Shown here in pieces: positions 43,421 to 52,955 of a stretch of 64,000 nucleotides of DNA. Where the stretch lies: the NCBI GenBank assembly GCA_022606425.2, contig JAHDVF020000449.1, positions 310,001-374,000 of the forward strand, written 5' to 3'. Both the position numbers and the translations under genes were made by a program. The first letter of the stretch is position 1, and every line of letters begins with the position of its first letter. Origin of the DNA: Lepidostoma basale (taxonomy: Eukaryota; Arthropoda; Insecta; Trichoptera; Lepidostomatidae). Below the pieces are notes generated by a model. It ran no database searches. It was not told the origin of the DNA and was given only the letters and a program-made list of their open reading frames with translations.

Positions 43421-43493
43421 TTAAATAGCGTTTCTGTCTTGAAAAGATCTGAGCATTAAATTCACGCCATTGCAGCGGGGCGCTTTTAAATAT
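43421..43493 (+). repeat. 75-bp direct repeat, right copy
   Basis: TTCTTAAATAGCGTTTCTGT, CTGAGCATTAAATTCACGCC, ATTGCAGCGGGGCGCTTTT; see the left copy. Confidence 0.75.
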
Positions 43494-43756
43494 GATTTCA
43501 CATTTAGATATTCACTTATCAAATACTTGTTGGAATTCTATGAGATTATTGAGTAATTAACATTTAGTGATAGATTGAGTTTCTGCGCTTTCGTTTTATA
43601 CCCTACACTCTGCCTGCAACTAGGAATTAGGTATATTTTTAGGTCATTGGGGAAAATTAGTCGGTCGAAATCGTTGGCAACCCTTTTGTTTAGCTCATTT
43701 GGGGAATGTCCGTTGCCGAATGAGCTAAAAAAACGATTTCGATATTCGGCTTCAAA

Positions 43757-43885
43757 TTAGTTGAACCATCTCGCGGACCCCCATTTACATCTCATGGACC
43801 CCCAATTTTTTTTATAATTGTCGTAGACCCCTTGCAAGTTGTCGTGGACCCTATATAGACCACTTTGGGAATCACTAGTTTAAAT
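43757..43885. mobile_element. hAT-type MITE, degraded copy
   Basis: Right end GACCACTTTGGGAATCACTAG is the complement of the CAGTGGTTCCCAAAGTGGTC end at 41880; the left end AGTTGAACCATCTCGCGGACC is diverged. Interior CATGGACCCCCAATTTTTTTT, TAGACCCC. Target duplication no longer clear. Confidence 0.65.
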
Positions 43886-44431
43886 TATCAAATATGAGTG
43901 TTACACCATAGTCAAAGAAACAATAAATCAATATTTTTCTTGACGACATCTGGGTTTTTGCTTATTTTTTATGATTATTCCATCGCGGGTCCAACACCAC
44001 GCCAATTATTAGATTCCGATTAGATGAATTATCCGAGTCTCTTTGGGTTTTGTATTAGCTTTACATCGTTAAATGTCAAAGGCGGCATTAGTCGGACCTC
44101 TGCGCGCGCCTGTCCCGTGTAATTTAAGAGCCCATAGAAGTGAAACCCTTTAACTTGAGGTTATTTGAATAATCTCCCCGGCGCTGGATATTCTACGTGA
44201 ATCTAATCTTGTATTAGTTAATGTAGGGACAACAGATACTAATCTTGATTAAATACGTGGAGGTCTCGCACATCGCACATCGCGCCCTTATGTGGACCCT
44301 TCCCTGCCAAACGGTTTCTGCCTGAATAATTATGTCTACCTCTCTGTATACTTGCTTATTTAATCTCGTCTTGCGAGCTCACGCCAGCGCCGATATACAG
44401 GTACCATATGCCTACGGAACGTTTAAGACAA
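43886..44431. other. Single-copy-looking intron sequence
   Basis: Starts with a scrap of ATGAGTGTTACACCATAGTCAAAGAAACAATAAAT (the 59050-59130 repeat); otherwise unique. Confidence 0.35.
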
Positions 44432-44522
44432 CTGTGTAGAAACTCTTTGTATGATAGAGTGTCGAATGAAAATATAAGAAGTAAATGCGGTGCGAATGAT
44501 ATTATTATGAACAAAATAATCA
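44432..44522 (+). mobile_element. RTE-1a LINE internal scrap
   Basis: RNSLYDRVSNENIRSKCGAND then IIMNKII; interrupted by repeat family G at ~44522. Confidence 0.7.
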
Positions 44523-44624
44523 TAGTCTATTGTTTTGGCCGAAACACTATGATACTTTATCATTATTATTATTATTATTTTTTTTAAACTGGTAAATTAA
44601 AAAACTTTGTACAATTGTATTTTT

Positions 44625-44975
44625 CAAAGATAAATTGTATCTCAATAGAGACGAAGATGCAAATTGGAAACAGAATATGGTGATCGAGGTGTTTACAGGA
44701 CTTATGACCTGTCATTGGTTGGGTTAAGCGCACGCTTTATGTAATACAACATTCCCCATTCCACCTTTCTTATGACTACCGTGTCTGACAAATTTTTGGA
44801 AGTTGTATATATGTTAATATGCAACACCACAATTCACATGTTAGTTTCAATTTACAGACCAGCGCCATCTATGAAGATTAGAATTAAGCATTAAGCAGAA
44901 GATCTTTTTATAACGCAATGTGAAAGGCTACCACCATTAACGCCTGGAAAGGATAACGCCTGGAAATATCACTCC
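44625..44975 (-). repeat. P repeat inserted into family G
   Basis: 351-bp insertion flanked by ATTGTATTTTT on both sides (44614-44624 and 44976-44986), an 11-bp direct repeat at the position where other G copies are continuous (11250-11262). The insert has one P terminus (TTGTATCTCAATAGAGACG, 44636) and a GCCTGG end. A duplication this long fits target-primed insertion better than a cut-and-paste TIR element. Confidence 0.7.
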
Positions 44976-45051
44976 ATTGTATTTTTATTTTACGCGACAG
45001 CCGTTTCGTCAACCTATGTTGACATCATGAGGTATTACAATTAATTAATTA

Positions 45052-45120
45052 GTGTCAGGATGGAGTAGGGTGGCATTTCATTATCTTTACCTACCCTTTC
45101 AGAAAATGATGGTTTGTTTT
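45052..45120 (+). mobile_element. RTE-1b extreme 3' end
   Basis: GTGTCAGGATGGAGTAGGGTG, then CCTACCCTTTCAG and ATGATGGTTTG, followed by a TTTG/TTG tail. About 70 bp; degraded. Confidence 0.55.
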
Positions 45121-45345
45121 TTGTTGTTGTCGCTACTGCTTTAACCAACAACAAATTGTTGACAGTGATTTCTTACACCTGATGATGCCAACATCGTTTC
45201 ACTAAACAGCTGTCGCGACATTCTCAAAAGTGTGTAATAAAAAAATGTGATATTATAACAGTGTTGTTAATTTAACAGTAAATAATGTTGAAGTATCATA
45301 GTGTTTCGGCCAAAACAATGGACTATTTAATTTTTTGATATTTTA

Positions 45346-45640
45346 TTTGTAATGATAGCTTTAAGGCGCTCATATTAACATTTCGCCAAGCGGCATAGTC
45401 ATGTTCCTATTTTAAAATTTGAAATTACTACGGCATCCGTCTTGTAAATGTCACCCTTCATCCCTGGTTTACATATATTTAGTCACCCTTTCCTGTTGCG
45501 CTGTATATGTCTCAAGAAGCCCCGTTCCCGCATCTCGTGACATAACGTTGAGCCCGCTTGCATTATAAATACGTCATGTATTGAGTAGGCACACAGTCTG
45601 GCGAATATCTGACAGAATAAAATGTATATCCAAATCATCT
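45346..45640. other. Short non-coding stretch
   Basis: Single-copy-looking; nothing recognised. A short RTE-1-like scrap (GTGCAGCTTGGAGCGG ... AGAAGATGTGCAGGAAAACG) follows at 45650-45735. Confidence 0.35.
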
Positions 45641-45644
45641 TAAA

Positions 45645-46100
45645 GATGTAAGTGCAGCTTGGAGCGGACAAAAGATAGATGGAAGTGTGATTAATTCCTT
45701 AAATCACTGAGAAGATGTGCAGGAAAACGATATATTATTTTTATTATTCCCTTATTGATGGAAGCGAAGAATGAAATTGGCAAAAGAAGAATGAAAGTAG
45801 AATAAATGCAGTAAAAATGAGATCTCTAAGACGAATGTGTGGATACTCTGTGTATGATAGAGTGTCGAATGAAAATATAAGAAGTGAATGCGGTGCAAAT
45901 GATGGTGTTATGAACAAAATACTGAAAGGATCATTAAGATGGTTTGGACATATGGAAAGAATGAATGAAGAAAGAATGGTAAAAAATTATTTGTTAACGA
46001 TGTAAATGGAACTAGAAATAGAGAAAGACCGAGGAAAACGTGACACAATCAAATGTCGGCCATGTGAGGAGTCAGAGAAATCAACGCGCGTTCACTTGCT
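45645..46100 (+). mobile_element. RTE-1a LINE fragment, 3' end missing
   Basis: Frame: AVKMRSLRRMCGYSVYDRVS, NENIRSECGANDGVMNKILK, GSLRWFGHMERMNEERMVKN, then a frameshift to TRNRERPRKT and GHVRSQRNQRA. Stops at the RRA codons, so the element's terminus and tail are absent. Confidence 0.8.
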
Positions 46101-46254
46101 GCAGACCAATCTTTAGATTGAGAGCGGAGAAGAAGACAAAGTGTAATTGAATGTAAATAACTTTTGTATGAAGCACTTAATTTGTGGTGTGACATTATTA
46201 AATAAAATAATAATACACTTTTAGTAATTTGTATATACGCTCTTTTATTGGTTA

Positions 46255-46294
46255 CACCAACCGGTTTCGCTCCCGCCGGAGCTTCGTCAGGATG
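46255..46294 (-). ncRNA. Hammerhead-ribozyme-like motif, left arm
   Basis: Minus strand: helix I CAUC/GGUG (one GU), core CUGACGA, one extra A, helix II GCUCC-GGC-GGGAGC (6th pair from GC), GAAA, stem III ACCGGU (self-complementary), then cleavage-side U. Complete apart from the extra nucleotide and the very short stem III. Confidence 0.55.
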
Positions 46295-46317
46295 AGAGAG
46301 TAAACAGTTTACTCTCT

Positions 46318-46357
46318 CACCCTGAAGAAGCTCCGGCGGGAGCGAAACTGATTGGTG
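46318..46357 (+). ncRNA. Hammerhead-ribozyme-like motif, right arm
   Basis: Plus strand: helix I CACC/GGUG (4 perfect pairs), core CUGAAGA, one extra A, helix II GCUCC-GGC-GGGAGC, GAAAC, UGA, UU. The perfect helix I makes this and 583-621 the best candidates. Stem III is weaker than in the left arm (ACUGAU). Confidence 0.55.
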
Positions 46358-46499
46358 TTACCAAATAAAGTGGTTTAGATACAAATACTAAAAGCGTATT
46401 ATTATTTTATTGAATAAAAATAATATTTTTTGTGAATGTACTCGTATACTTATACTTGTATACGAATACTGGATTTCACCCACGGTGGGTTATCAATTT

Positions 46500-46934
46500 A
46501 TGATTTAATTGTATCTCAATAGAGACGAAGATGCAAATTGGAAACTGTATATGGTTGATCAAGATGGTTACAGGACTTATGACCTGGCATTGGTTGGGTT
46601 AAGCGCACGCTTTACGTAATTACAACATTCCCCATTCCACCTTTCTTTATGACTATGTATGACAAATTTTTGGAAGTTGTATATATGTTAAAATCCTATG
46701 GCAGTTTCACATGTCAGTTTCAATGTGCCATCTATGAAGATTTTGAATACATATGTTAATCTTTTTACGATTACTCTATATATAATCTACATACTAACGC
46801 CATCTATGGAGATTTATGTTTATTAAGCATTAAGCAGACCATCTTTTTAACTCAATGTGAATGGCTACCCCTTGATCAACCATATACAGTTTCCAATTTG
46901 CATCTTCGTCTCTATTGAGATACAATTAAATCAT
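46500..46934. repeat. P repeat, complete palindromic form
   Basis: Arms 46500-46563 and 46871-46934 are 64-bp perfect inverted repeats carrying GTATCTCAATAGAGACGAAG and AATTGGAAACTGTATATGG. Interior: GGTTGGGTTAAGCGCACGC, CCCATTCCACC, GCCATCTATGAAG twice. No ORF. The flank GGATTTCACCCACGGTGGGT on the left (46471-46490) also precedes P at 12640 and 47820. Confidence 0.8.
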
Positions 46935-47394
46935 GAATAAAAATAAGTTCATAAAAACGGAAGCATATCTCTCCAATTTATTATTATACGAGTACATAAT
47001 ATTGTCTCGTATATTATATTGACAAGTAGACGTCCGCGACCCTTCCTCGGACTTATTCAACCCTCTTTGTGTGATTGAAAAAGTTTATTATTATAATAAG
47101 CTTCGTAGTGAGCACGAGAGTAAGGAAGTTTATGGAACATCTTCTCTAGAACCGATCCGCCATCTCGAGAGCAAATCTCGGAAAAGGAACGTCACTTGAA
47201 TTCAATTCAGCTACTTATCCAATTCTTCTATGTTCCACTGTTTCAGTTTTCATTCTCGAAGCTTCGCGCAAAACAGTCTTATGAAAAAATAAAACTTGTT
47301 TATTGTTATATATTTAATACACGTGTATTTATGTATGTATAATATTTAATACATATAATTATGTATATAATCTTCTTTTTCCTCAGCTTTATCC
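46935..47394. other. Non-coding stretch
   Basis: Single-copy-looking, AT-rich to 47370; no gene. Confidence 0.35.
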
Positions 47395-47540
47395 ACCAAG
47401 GACTTTTCATCTTCATCATCGGGAGAACGATATAAACAGCTTATATCGTTCTCCCGATGATGACGGTATAAAGCCTTTGAAATATGTCTAGAAAAATAAA
47501 CTCAACTGTGGAAAAAACAATGTTTTAATTCTTAAAAAAA
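47395..47540. repeat. Palindromic hammerhead-like repeat
   Basis: ATCATCGGGAGAACGATATAA and its complement TTATATCGTTCTCCCGATGAT form an inverted pair (47416-47436, 47441-47461). Then (+) core CCGAUGA, U, GACGG...-type helix II, GAAAUAUGUC, AGAAAAATAAACTC. Core has C instead of U; helix II is imperfect. Same repeat as 42175 and 58800. Confidence 0.55.
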
Positions 47541-47554
47541 AATTATAAAATACA

Positions 47555-47790
47555 TTTTTTTGGCGGAAACACTTTGATATTTCAACATTATGATCTGTTT
47601 AAATTGAAAAAACTTTATTATAATTATCACAATTGATTATATTTTGTCACGATACCTGTTTCGCAAACCGATGTTAGCATGGTCAGGTCAACGTTATCAT
47701 CATCTTTTAGTTGATTGTAAATCGGTTAGCGAAACAGCTGTCGCGACAAAATATAATCAATTGTGATATTTATAACAACGTTTTTTTAGA
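47555..47790. repeat. Repeat family G, palindromic copy
   Basis: Arms around TAATTATCACAATTGATTAT / ATAATCAATTGTGATA and ACCTGTTTCGCAAACCG / CGGTTAGCGAAACAGCTG. CTGATGA-type cores are mutated in both arms. The left terminus GGCGGAAACACTTTGATAT is diverged from other G copies. Confidence 0.55.
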
Positions 47791-47857
47791 TTTTTTTTTG
47801 TATACAAACACTTGTAGACAAAGACTGGATTTTTACCCATTCCGGGTTAATCATTTT

Positions 47858-48369
47858 TTAAGGATTAATTGTATCTCAATAGAGACGAATATCTGTTTCC
47901 AAATAATTTACATCTTCGTCTCTATTGAGATACAATTGAGGCCACTAGGACAAGAGTGGTCTAACCAACATTTTTTTGAAAAATTGAGTTAATGGTCTAA
48001 CCCACACCTATTTGTGACCTACTATAAAAGAAAAATTAATCTAACCACCATTTCCAAGTGGAAACATAGATATCCCCATAAATACTTCTTTTTCTCTGAC
48101 AAAAAATCAAAATATATGGAGTCAAATGTGGTCTATTATAAGTAACCATCAAAAAATATCCTTAAACGTTATATTTCCCAATATTTCAAAATACTATTCT
48201 AAAGATATTCACCAAACAAACAAGGTTCATCACTAAAGAAGACCCTAACCCATATAGTTTAAAAAAAAATGGGGAAAAAACGTTAAATTTTCAATCGCAT
48301 TTATCTCCATTGTCTAAATTTGGAGTTAAACCACTCTTGCTCTGGCGGCCTCAATTAATCCTTAAAAAA
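47858..48369. mobile_element. Long-TIR element interrupted by a P mini-palindrome
   Basis: Ends TTTTTTAAGGATTAATTG (47858-47875) and CAATTAATCCTTAAAAAA (48352-48369), continued inward by GAGGCCACTAGGACAAGAGTG / CACTCTTGCTCTGGCGGCCTC. The left arm is split by a 64-bp P palindrome (TATCTCAATAGAGACG ... CGTCTCTATTGAGATAC) that duplicates AATTG. No transposase ORF. Superfamily unclear. Confidence 0.7.
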
Positions 48370-49200
48370 GGTTTTTATCTAAACAGTTTAAAAAAATATA
48401 TGAAATTATTTCAAATCGTATTATTTATTTTCTCATCATAAAAAAATGCGATTGTACTATTGTATAGAATGTCTGTAAATAAATGTTCTGAAATTTGAAT
48501 ATCTATGAAAAATGTTTCTAGATTTATTAAAAAAATATATGTATATCTCGTACTTTAGTGAAGTCACGCATGGAGCTAAATTGGTATTTCAATATCGTAA
48601 ACACTAAAACATTACGTATGTTATACCTTACGTACGTCTGTTTTCATTCAATTTAGTATTCATTTCATATGTACCGTGTACCGTTCTCGGAGATAACGCA
48701 TTATTTTGCCTACACACCCGGTAGCGAATAAATGTACGGGTAACAGAACCCGCCTGTCATGTCACGTGGCTATATTACGGGAAATAATTTTCGTACGCAA
48801 ATTGACAATTATGTATTATTTGACTTCCTCTTTAAGATAAAAAGAATTTCCCTGCCAGGTCTGCGCGGGCGTCTCTCGATGCCGGATAGATGATAATTCG
48901 CCATTATTTCGCTATGTTCCTGCCTCTTCGTCATTATTGTTTCTCTTGATACACATCTCCGCGTATCTCACTCAGTTTCCAGGGTTAAGTGGTGCTCGCG
49001 CGCGCATATTAAACTAAGCGTTTACATCTTCATTTGTGTTTGTGTTCATTTCCTTGACGTTATATCAATTTGAAATACTGAGACAACTCGCTACACCGAA
49101 TAAAAATTATATCACCCGATATATTAGCTTCTCTTCACTGCAAATAGAATAGAAATATATGTATATAATGAAAAGAAAATGTATATATTTTTTTTTAATG
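48370..49200. other. Single-copy-looking intron sequence
   Basis: AT-rich to ~48650, then GC-richer 48680-49020. No repeat or gene recognised. Confidence 0.35.
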
Positions 49201-49204
49201 TAAA

Positions 49205-49332
49205 ACTCCACGTCGTCTCGCCAAAGGGCTTGTCAGAAATAATCGACTGCCACACTTTTCTTTCCTGACTTCTTTCTCTTCCTCAACATAAATACATCGT
49301 GTCATGCACGCACGTCCATTTCTCAGAGTTAT
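49205..49332 (-). mobile_element. RTE-1a LINE, short degraded 3' end
   Basis: CGTCGTCTCGCCAAAGGGCT, ATCGACTGCCACACTTTTC, CTTCCTCAACATAAATACATC and ATGCACGCACGTCC match the RTE-1a terminus to the RRACM region. No tail. Confidence 0.65.
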
Positions 49333-49391
49333 CAATTATATCAATTCTTTACAGCTTCGAAGAGATGGGCATCTCATTACCCATTTCCTTA

Positions 49392-50057
49392 AATTAATCA
49401 GGTGATATTTCGAGAATTCAGCCGTGCTAGAAGGCGTTGATCTTTTTGTCCCTGATAGATTTCTCCGACAGCGACAGCACAGATTGTTTTACTTACCGGC
49501 CACCAGAACCAATCTGCCTCTGGTGACATCGGAGGGAAGAGCAATTAGTCTGCTGAACGCGGTCTCCTCGGAGATCGACGTCTTTCATATTAGTGAAGGT
49601 ACGTTCAGGGGACAAATACTTTTGACTTTGAAATGTATCTTGTCTTCCTAATGTCGAACCATCTCTAATGCGTTTATGGTATTCTTCTTTTTCATCAGCT
49701 TATCACCGTCCACTCTTGGAAGAAAGCTCTTCCATCTCCCTCCATGTCGATCTCTCCTGCGCAGTCTGCATCCATAGCACCCCAGCGTATCGTTCCAGGT
49801 CATCCCTCCACCTCATTTGTGGTCTTCCTATCCCTCACCGTTTCGTTCCTGACTCTATCTCTAAGGGTCAGGAATACACCCTAGCACGGCTCTCTCCATC
49901 GCTCGCTGCATGACTCTTAGTCTCTCTGCGTTGTGCTTCCTGGTATTATGTTGTATTTTTTATAATATTTTACCTGTACTCTATACGAGTATATGCCTTT
50001 AACATTTTGCTGTTTGTAATGTGTTTTGAATTAATAAACTGATTTGATTTGATTTCT
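49392..50057 (+). mobile_element. CR1-like LINE 3' end with a nested LINE insertion
   Basis: Frame: AVLEGVDLFVPDRFLRQRQH, RLFYLPATRTNLPLVTSEG, RAISLLNAVSSEIDVFHISE, then a stop at ~49649. The 3' UTR is split at 49684-49940 by an RTE-4-like piece and resumes to AATAAACTGATTTGATTTGAT. Intact frame over ~75 codons. Confidence 0.82.
49684..49940 (-). mobile_element. RTE-4-like fragment nested in the CR1-like copy
   Basis: Minus strand: MQRAMERAVLG, SLRDRVRNE-like and WMQTAQERSTWREMEE text in broken frames. Flanked by TGGTATT on both sides (49677-49683, 49941-49947), with weaker similarity extending to ~14 bp. The CR1-like UTR is continuous without it, as at 4990-5010. Confidence 0.7.
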
Positions 50058-50522
50058 CCGACACTTCACGCATATATTTATATTGTCGCAATCATTCCGA
50101 GTAAGAAATTTCGCCGTTACACAGGGAATAAGGAAAAAGAAACGTTCGAAAATGTTCGTTCTTTTTTTCTGTTTTCAAACTGATAGTGGTTCGGTAGATT
50201 CGGATGAGGCGATCCTTAGGAGAAATGAGCCGTATCGGCATTATGGAATAAGATACCGGCGTCTTTTCTCCTCTGGGGTGGATCCTCTGAGTGATATAAC
50301 AAGCTTCCCGGGTAGGTACCCCCCCCCCCTCCACCCAGCGCTAGCCCGGCACCTACCCACCTCGGACTGGCCCGGCAGTCTATTATGCTGACTCGTCCCT
50401 ACATGTTCTATTCACCATTACCATTTGACGTATTTATATAAAGAAGAAACATATAATTATATTATTAATACACTTGTTCATTTGTATTTACACCACTTTA
50501 TTATTTTCATTACTAGTCCGTA
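50058..50522. other. Non-coding stretch
   Basis: A C-run (50321-50330) and a 100-codon open frame with no family motif; looks single-copy. Confidence 0.35.
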
Positions 50523-50570
50523 CTTAGTCTGCCTACTCCTTCAGAGAGACGGCGTGATGTTTAGTTAGTA
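50523..50570 (+). mobile_element. RTE-1a extreme 3' end
   Basis: GTCTGCCTACTCCTTCAGAG, AGACGGCGTGATG, TTAGTTAGTAG. Only the last ~45 bp of the element and its tail. Confidence 0.6.
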
Positions 50571-50647
50571 GGATCTCCGCATAATGTTTTAACTCTTACA
50601 TCTCCGCATTTTAAAAATTTTCACTTCATTTTGACATTGACTTTTTA

Positions 50648-50900
50648 TTGCTTTATATAATATTTACTTCTGATTTTATTTAGTAATAAAGAGATGTGAG
50701 GCCGCGCGGGAGATATATAAGGTTAAAAGAATAGATTAAATGTGGTCTGTCACCCTTTTGATTGATGACAAGAAAAGGCTAAATTAAATTAACGTAAGTC
50801 CCGGATGGACAAGGAACAGGCCTAGATAGTGCAGCGAGACTGACGAAAGGGCGTCGCTGCGTCCTATAACAGTCTCGGGTGGTGGTGGGAACCTTATATA
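50648..50900 (+). repeat. S repeat, copy 2
   Basis: Inverted near-identical partner of 10222-10480: GAGGCCGCGCGGGAGATATA, GGTCTGTCACCCTTTTGATT, AGTCCCGGATGGACAAGG, AAGGGCGTCGCTGCGTCC, GGTGGTGGTGGGAACC. Confidence 0.8.
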
Positions 50901-51029
50901 TTGACTTTTTATTGCTTAACTTATATCTATACCAATATAAATTCATATTTTCTTATTCTTGTTCCTCTCATATCGGAGGTTGGACAACGTCATGCCTATT
51001 TTTACAAATTAAAAGATTTAGAAAAGTAG

Positions 51030-51668
51030 ACATGAGATCTCTTAGACGAATGTGTGGATACTCTGTGTATGATAGAGTGTCGAATGAAAATATAAGAAGT
51101 TAATAATGAAAGGATCATTAAGATGGTTTGAACACATGAAAATAATGAATGAAGAAAAAATGGTAAAAAAAGTAGGTATAGGTATGTTAACGATGTAAAT
51201 GAAACTAGAAATAGAGAAAGACCTAGGAAAACGTGGCACGATCAAATAAATTAAATATTAAATGTCGGTCACGTGAGAAGTCGGAGAAATCGACGTGCAT
51301 GACAAGATGTATGAATGTAGAGGAAGCGAAAGAACAGACGACCTTCGTGGCAGAGTGGTTACGAGCTCTGACTTCCATGCCGAAGGTCCTGGGTTCGATT
51401 CCCGGCGATGGCAGTGTGATTGTCACACTGTCTTTGGTCTGGTGTAGAATTCACGTGACAATAAAATGGCGATAGATTGGCTACCTATCACATGTCACGA
51501 GAATCAATATAATAGTTAAAAAATAAAAATTGTATACAGTAATTGGGTCCAAACGACCTGTTGTGTACATAAAAAAAAAAAAAAAAAAAAAACAGTGTGG
51601 CGTTCCATTCTTTCTGCCTACCCCTCCGGGGAGACGGCGTGATGGTTAGTTAGTTAGTTAGTTAGATA
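51030..51668 (+). mobile_element. RTE-1a LINE interrupted by a T SINE
   Basis: MRSLRRMCGYSVYDRVSNE and NIRS-stop (a short deletion), then KGSLRWFEHMKIMNEEKMVK, NDVNETRNRERPRKTW, LNVGHVRSRRNRRA, MNVEEAKE; the SINE sits at 51337-51592; afterwards SVAFHSFCLPLRGDGV-type shifted text reads the terminus CCCCTCCGGGGAGACGGCG and a (TTAG)n tail (51642-51668). Confidence 0.85.
51337..51592 (+). repeat. T SINE, full-length with poly-A tail
   Basis: Head with A box (TTCGTGGCAGAGTGGTTACG) and B box (GGGTTCGATTCCCGG) at tRNA spacing, body (GTCACACTGTCTTTGGTCTG, TAGAATTCACGTGACAATAA, GGCTACCTATCACATGTCAC), 3' part and a 22-A tail (51571-51592). AACAG flanks both sides (51333-51337, 51591-51595) and may be part of the target duplication. 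Best T copy in the window; the reference for the family here. Confidence 0.88.
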
Positions 51669-52955
51669 GATATACAATAATAAAACACTTTTGTATTTAA
51701 CCATGATATGGGTATTTAAACACGTCATATCAAATACAAAAAAAGTTTAAAACGTCTAACCACAAAGTGAATGCTTCATATGAAAATTTAAAAAGATTTA
51801 TATTTAGATTTTTTTTATTTGAATCTGGTTTCTTTAAATATACGAGTAGAGTGGTATAATTTTAACGTTTTATTTTTTGTGGTAATTTATTATTGAAACG
51901 AAAAAGCTATGCTCGCGGCGAACGGGTCGCGTAGCGCTTCAGATTTATCTAAGAAATATGTATAAATTGATACATTTACGTAAAAAAAGTCGAAAAAATA
52001 TGTAAATGCCAAAACCGTACTAAGAGGAATTGGAAGCAGAGACAAATGCGATACGAGAGGGTACGCGCCCGTGACACACCAAAGCAAACAGAAACACTCC
52101 GTTTCCATCGATACGTTTCGTAAATCCGTCTTATTTCGCTTTTATAACGATCTCGGAAACGGCCTATTATTATTTCCCCATCTTCGCGCTGAGGGAACAT
52201 TCCCAGTTCTTTATTTTCTGCCTGTCCGTAACTTATGTTTCGATTCTTGAAATTTGTTTTATTTTTGATTTATTGTAATACATTCCGCACGCTCTGCAAG
52301 CCAGCGAACAAAGTACGACGCTGTACGGATCAAAAAAGTTTGACGCGTAAAATAAAACGGAACTTTTTTGGCTGCGTAGGATCCTATATTTTTGTTTATC
52401 CTTGTAAAAAAAAACTTTCTTGCCTCCTTCCGGACGTTTTTTTTTATGTTTCTGTGCGAATTTGTTCCGTCGCCTCTGTTTTCCGGAGTCATTCGAGTGA
52501 CCGGAACAGCGCCTGTTCGATATATCATCTTATTCTGAGAATATTTAAACTAAGGGAAGCGAAAGTAGCCCGACAAGGGCATCCGGCCTTTAGGCGCTGC
52601 GGGATTTACTGCGGACCCGGGATTACGTCTGTTACTTAAACCGAAGCGTATTTAACACAAACTCAATCTAATTCTTCAAGAACGCCGAGAGAAAAATTGT
52701 TTCTACTTTTCTCGATCGTTCGAATTCGGTTGAGTCTACATTGCCGCGGCTCACGAGATTCCTGAAATGGATAACATATCGGTAGAAGATAGTCCGCGTT
52801 ATTAATGCGACCACAAATCCCAGCACGAATACGCGTCAATTTTTTTTATCTAGCTTAACGTTTATTTGCTCGTGTGCCCGTACTTTCTCACTCCACTGGA
52901 CCGACAAGTCTGATTTTACCGCCCAAAATTTGAAACTTTTTTTTGTTATTAAATA
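51669..52955. other. Intron-like, mostly single-copy
   Basis: 52020-52640 and 52740-52930 have moderate GC and several chance ORFs on both strands; none shows a family motif or paired splice sites. No gene called. Confidence 0.4.

Larger units (their letters stand above)
44523..45345. repeat. Repeat family G, large palindromic copy with P and RTE-1 pieces inside
   Basis: Left terminus CCGAAACACTATGATAC (from about 44541) and right terminus AGTATCATAGTGTTTCGGCC (45291-45310) are inverted. Inner hammerhead-like arms are at 44995-45040 (-) and 45175-45215 (+; CUGAUGA then a mutated helix II). A P copy occupies 44625-44975 and an RTE-1 scrap 45052-45120. Confidence 0.6.
46218..46396. repeat. Long palindrome with hammerhead-like motif in each arm
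   Basis: Inner arms 46248-46305 and 46307-46364 are inverted copies with few mismatches; the match extends outward (CTTTTAGTAATTTGTAT / ATACAAATACTAAAAG). Both arms encode a hammerhead-like fold (see next two entries). A related single arm is at 945-1130. Head-to-head terminal repeats fit a Penelope-like arrangement; no reverse transcriptase or GIY-YIG ORF is nearby. Confidence 0.75.

Noticed and set aside
51337..51420. tRNA gene
   Set aside because: Good A and B boxes, but the cloverleaf is not closed (no matching acceptor stem) and the unit continues into a dispersed body with a poly-A tail, as in a SINE.
52235..52639. 134-codon open frame and its antisense partner
   Set aside because: Both strands open over the same region, no conserved motif; more likely compositional.
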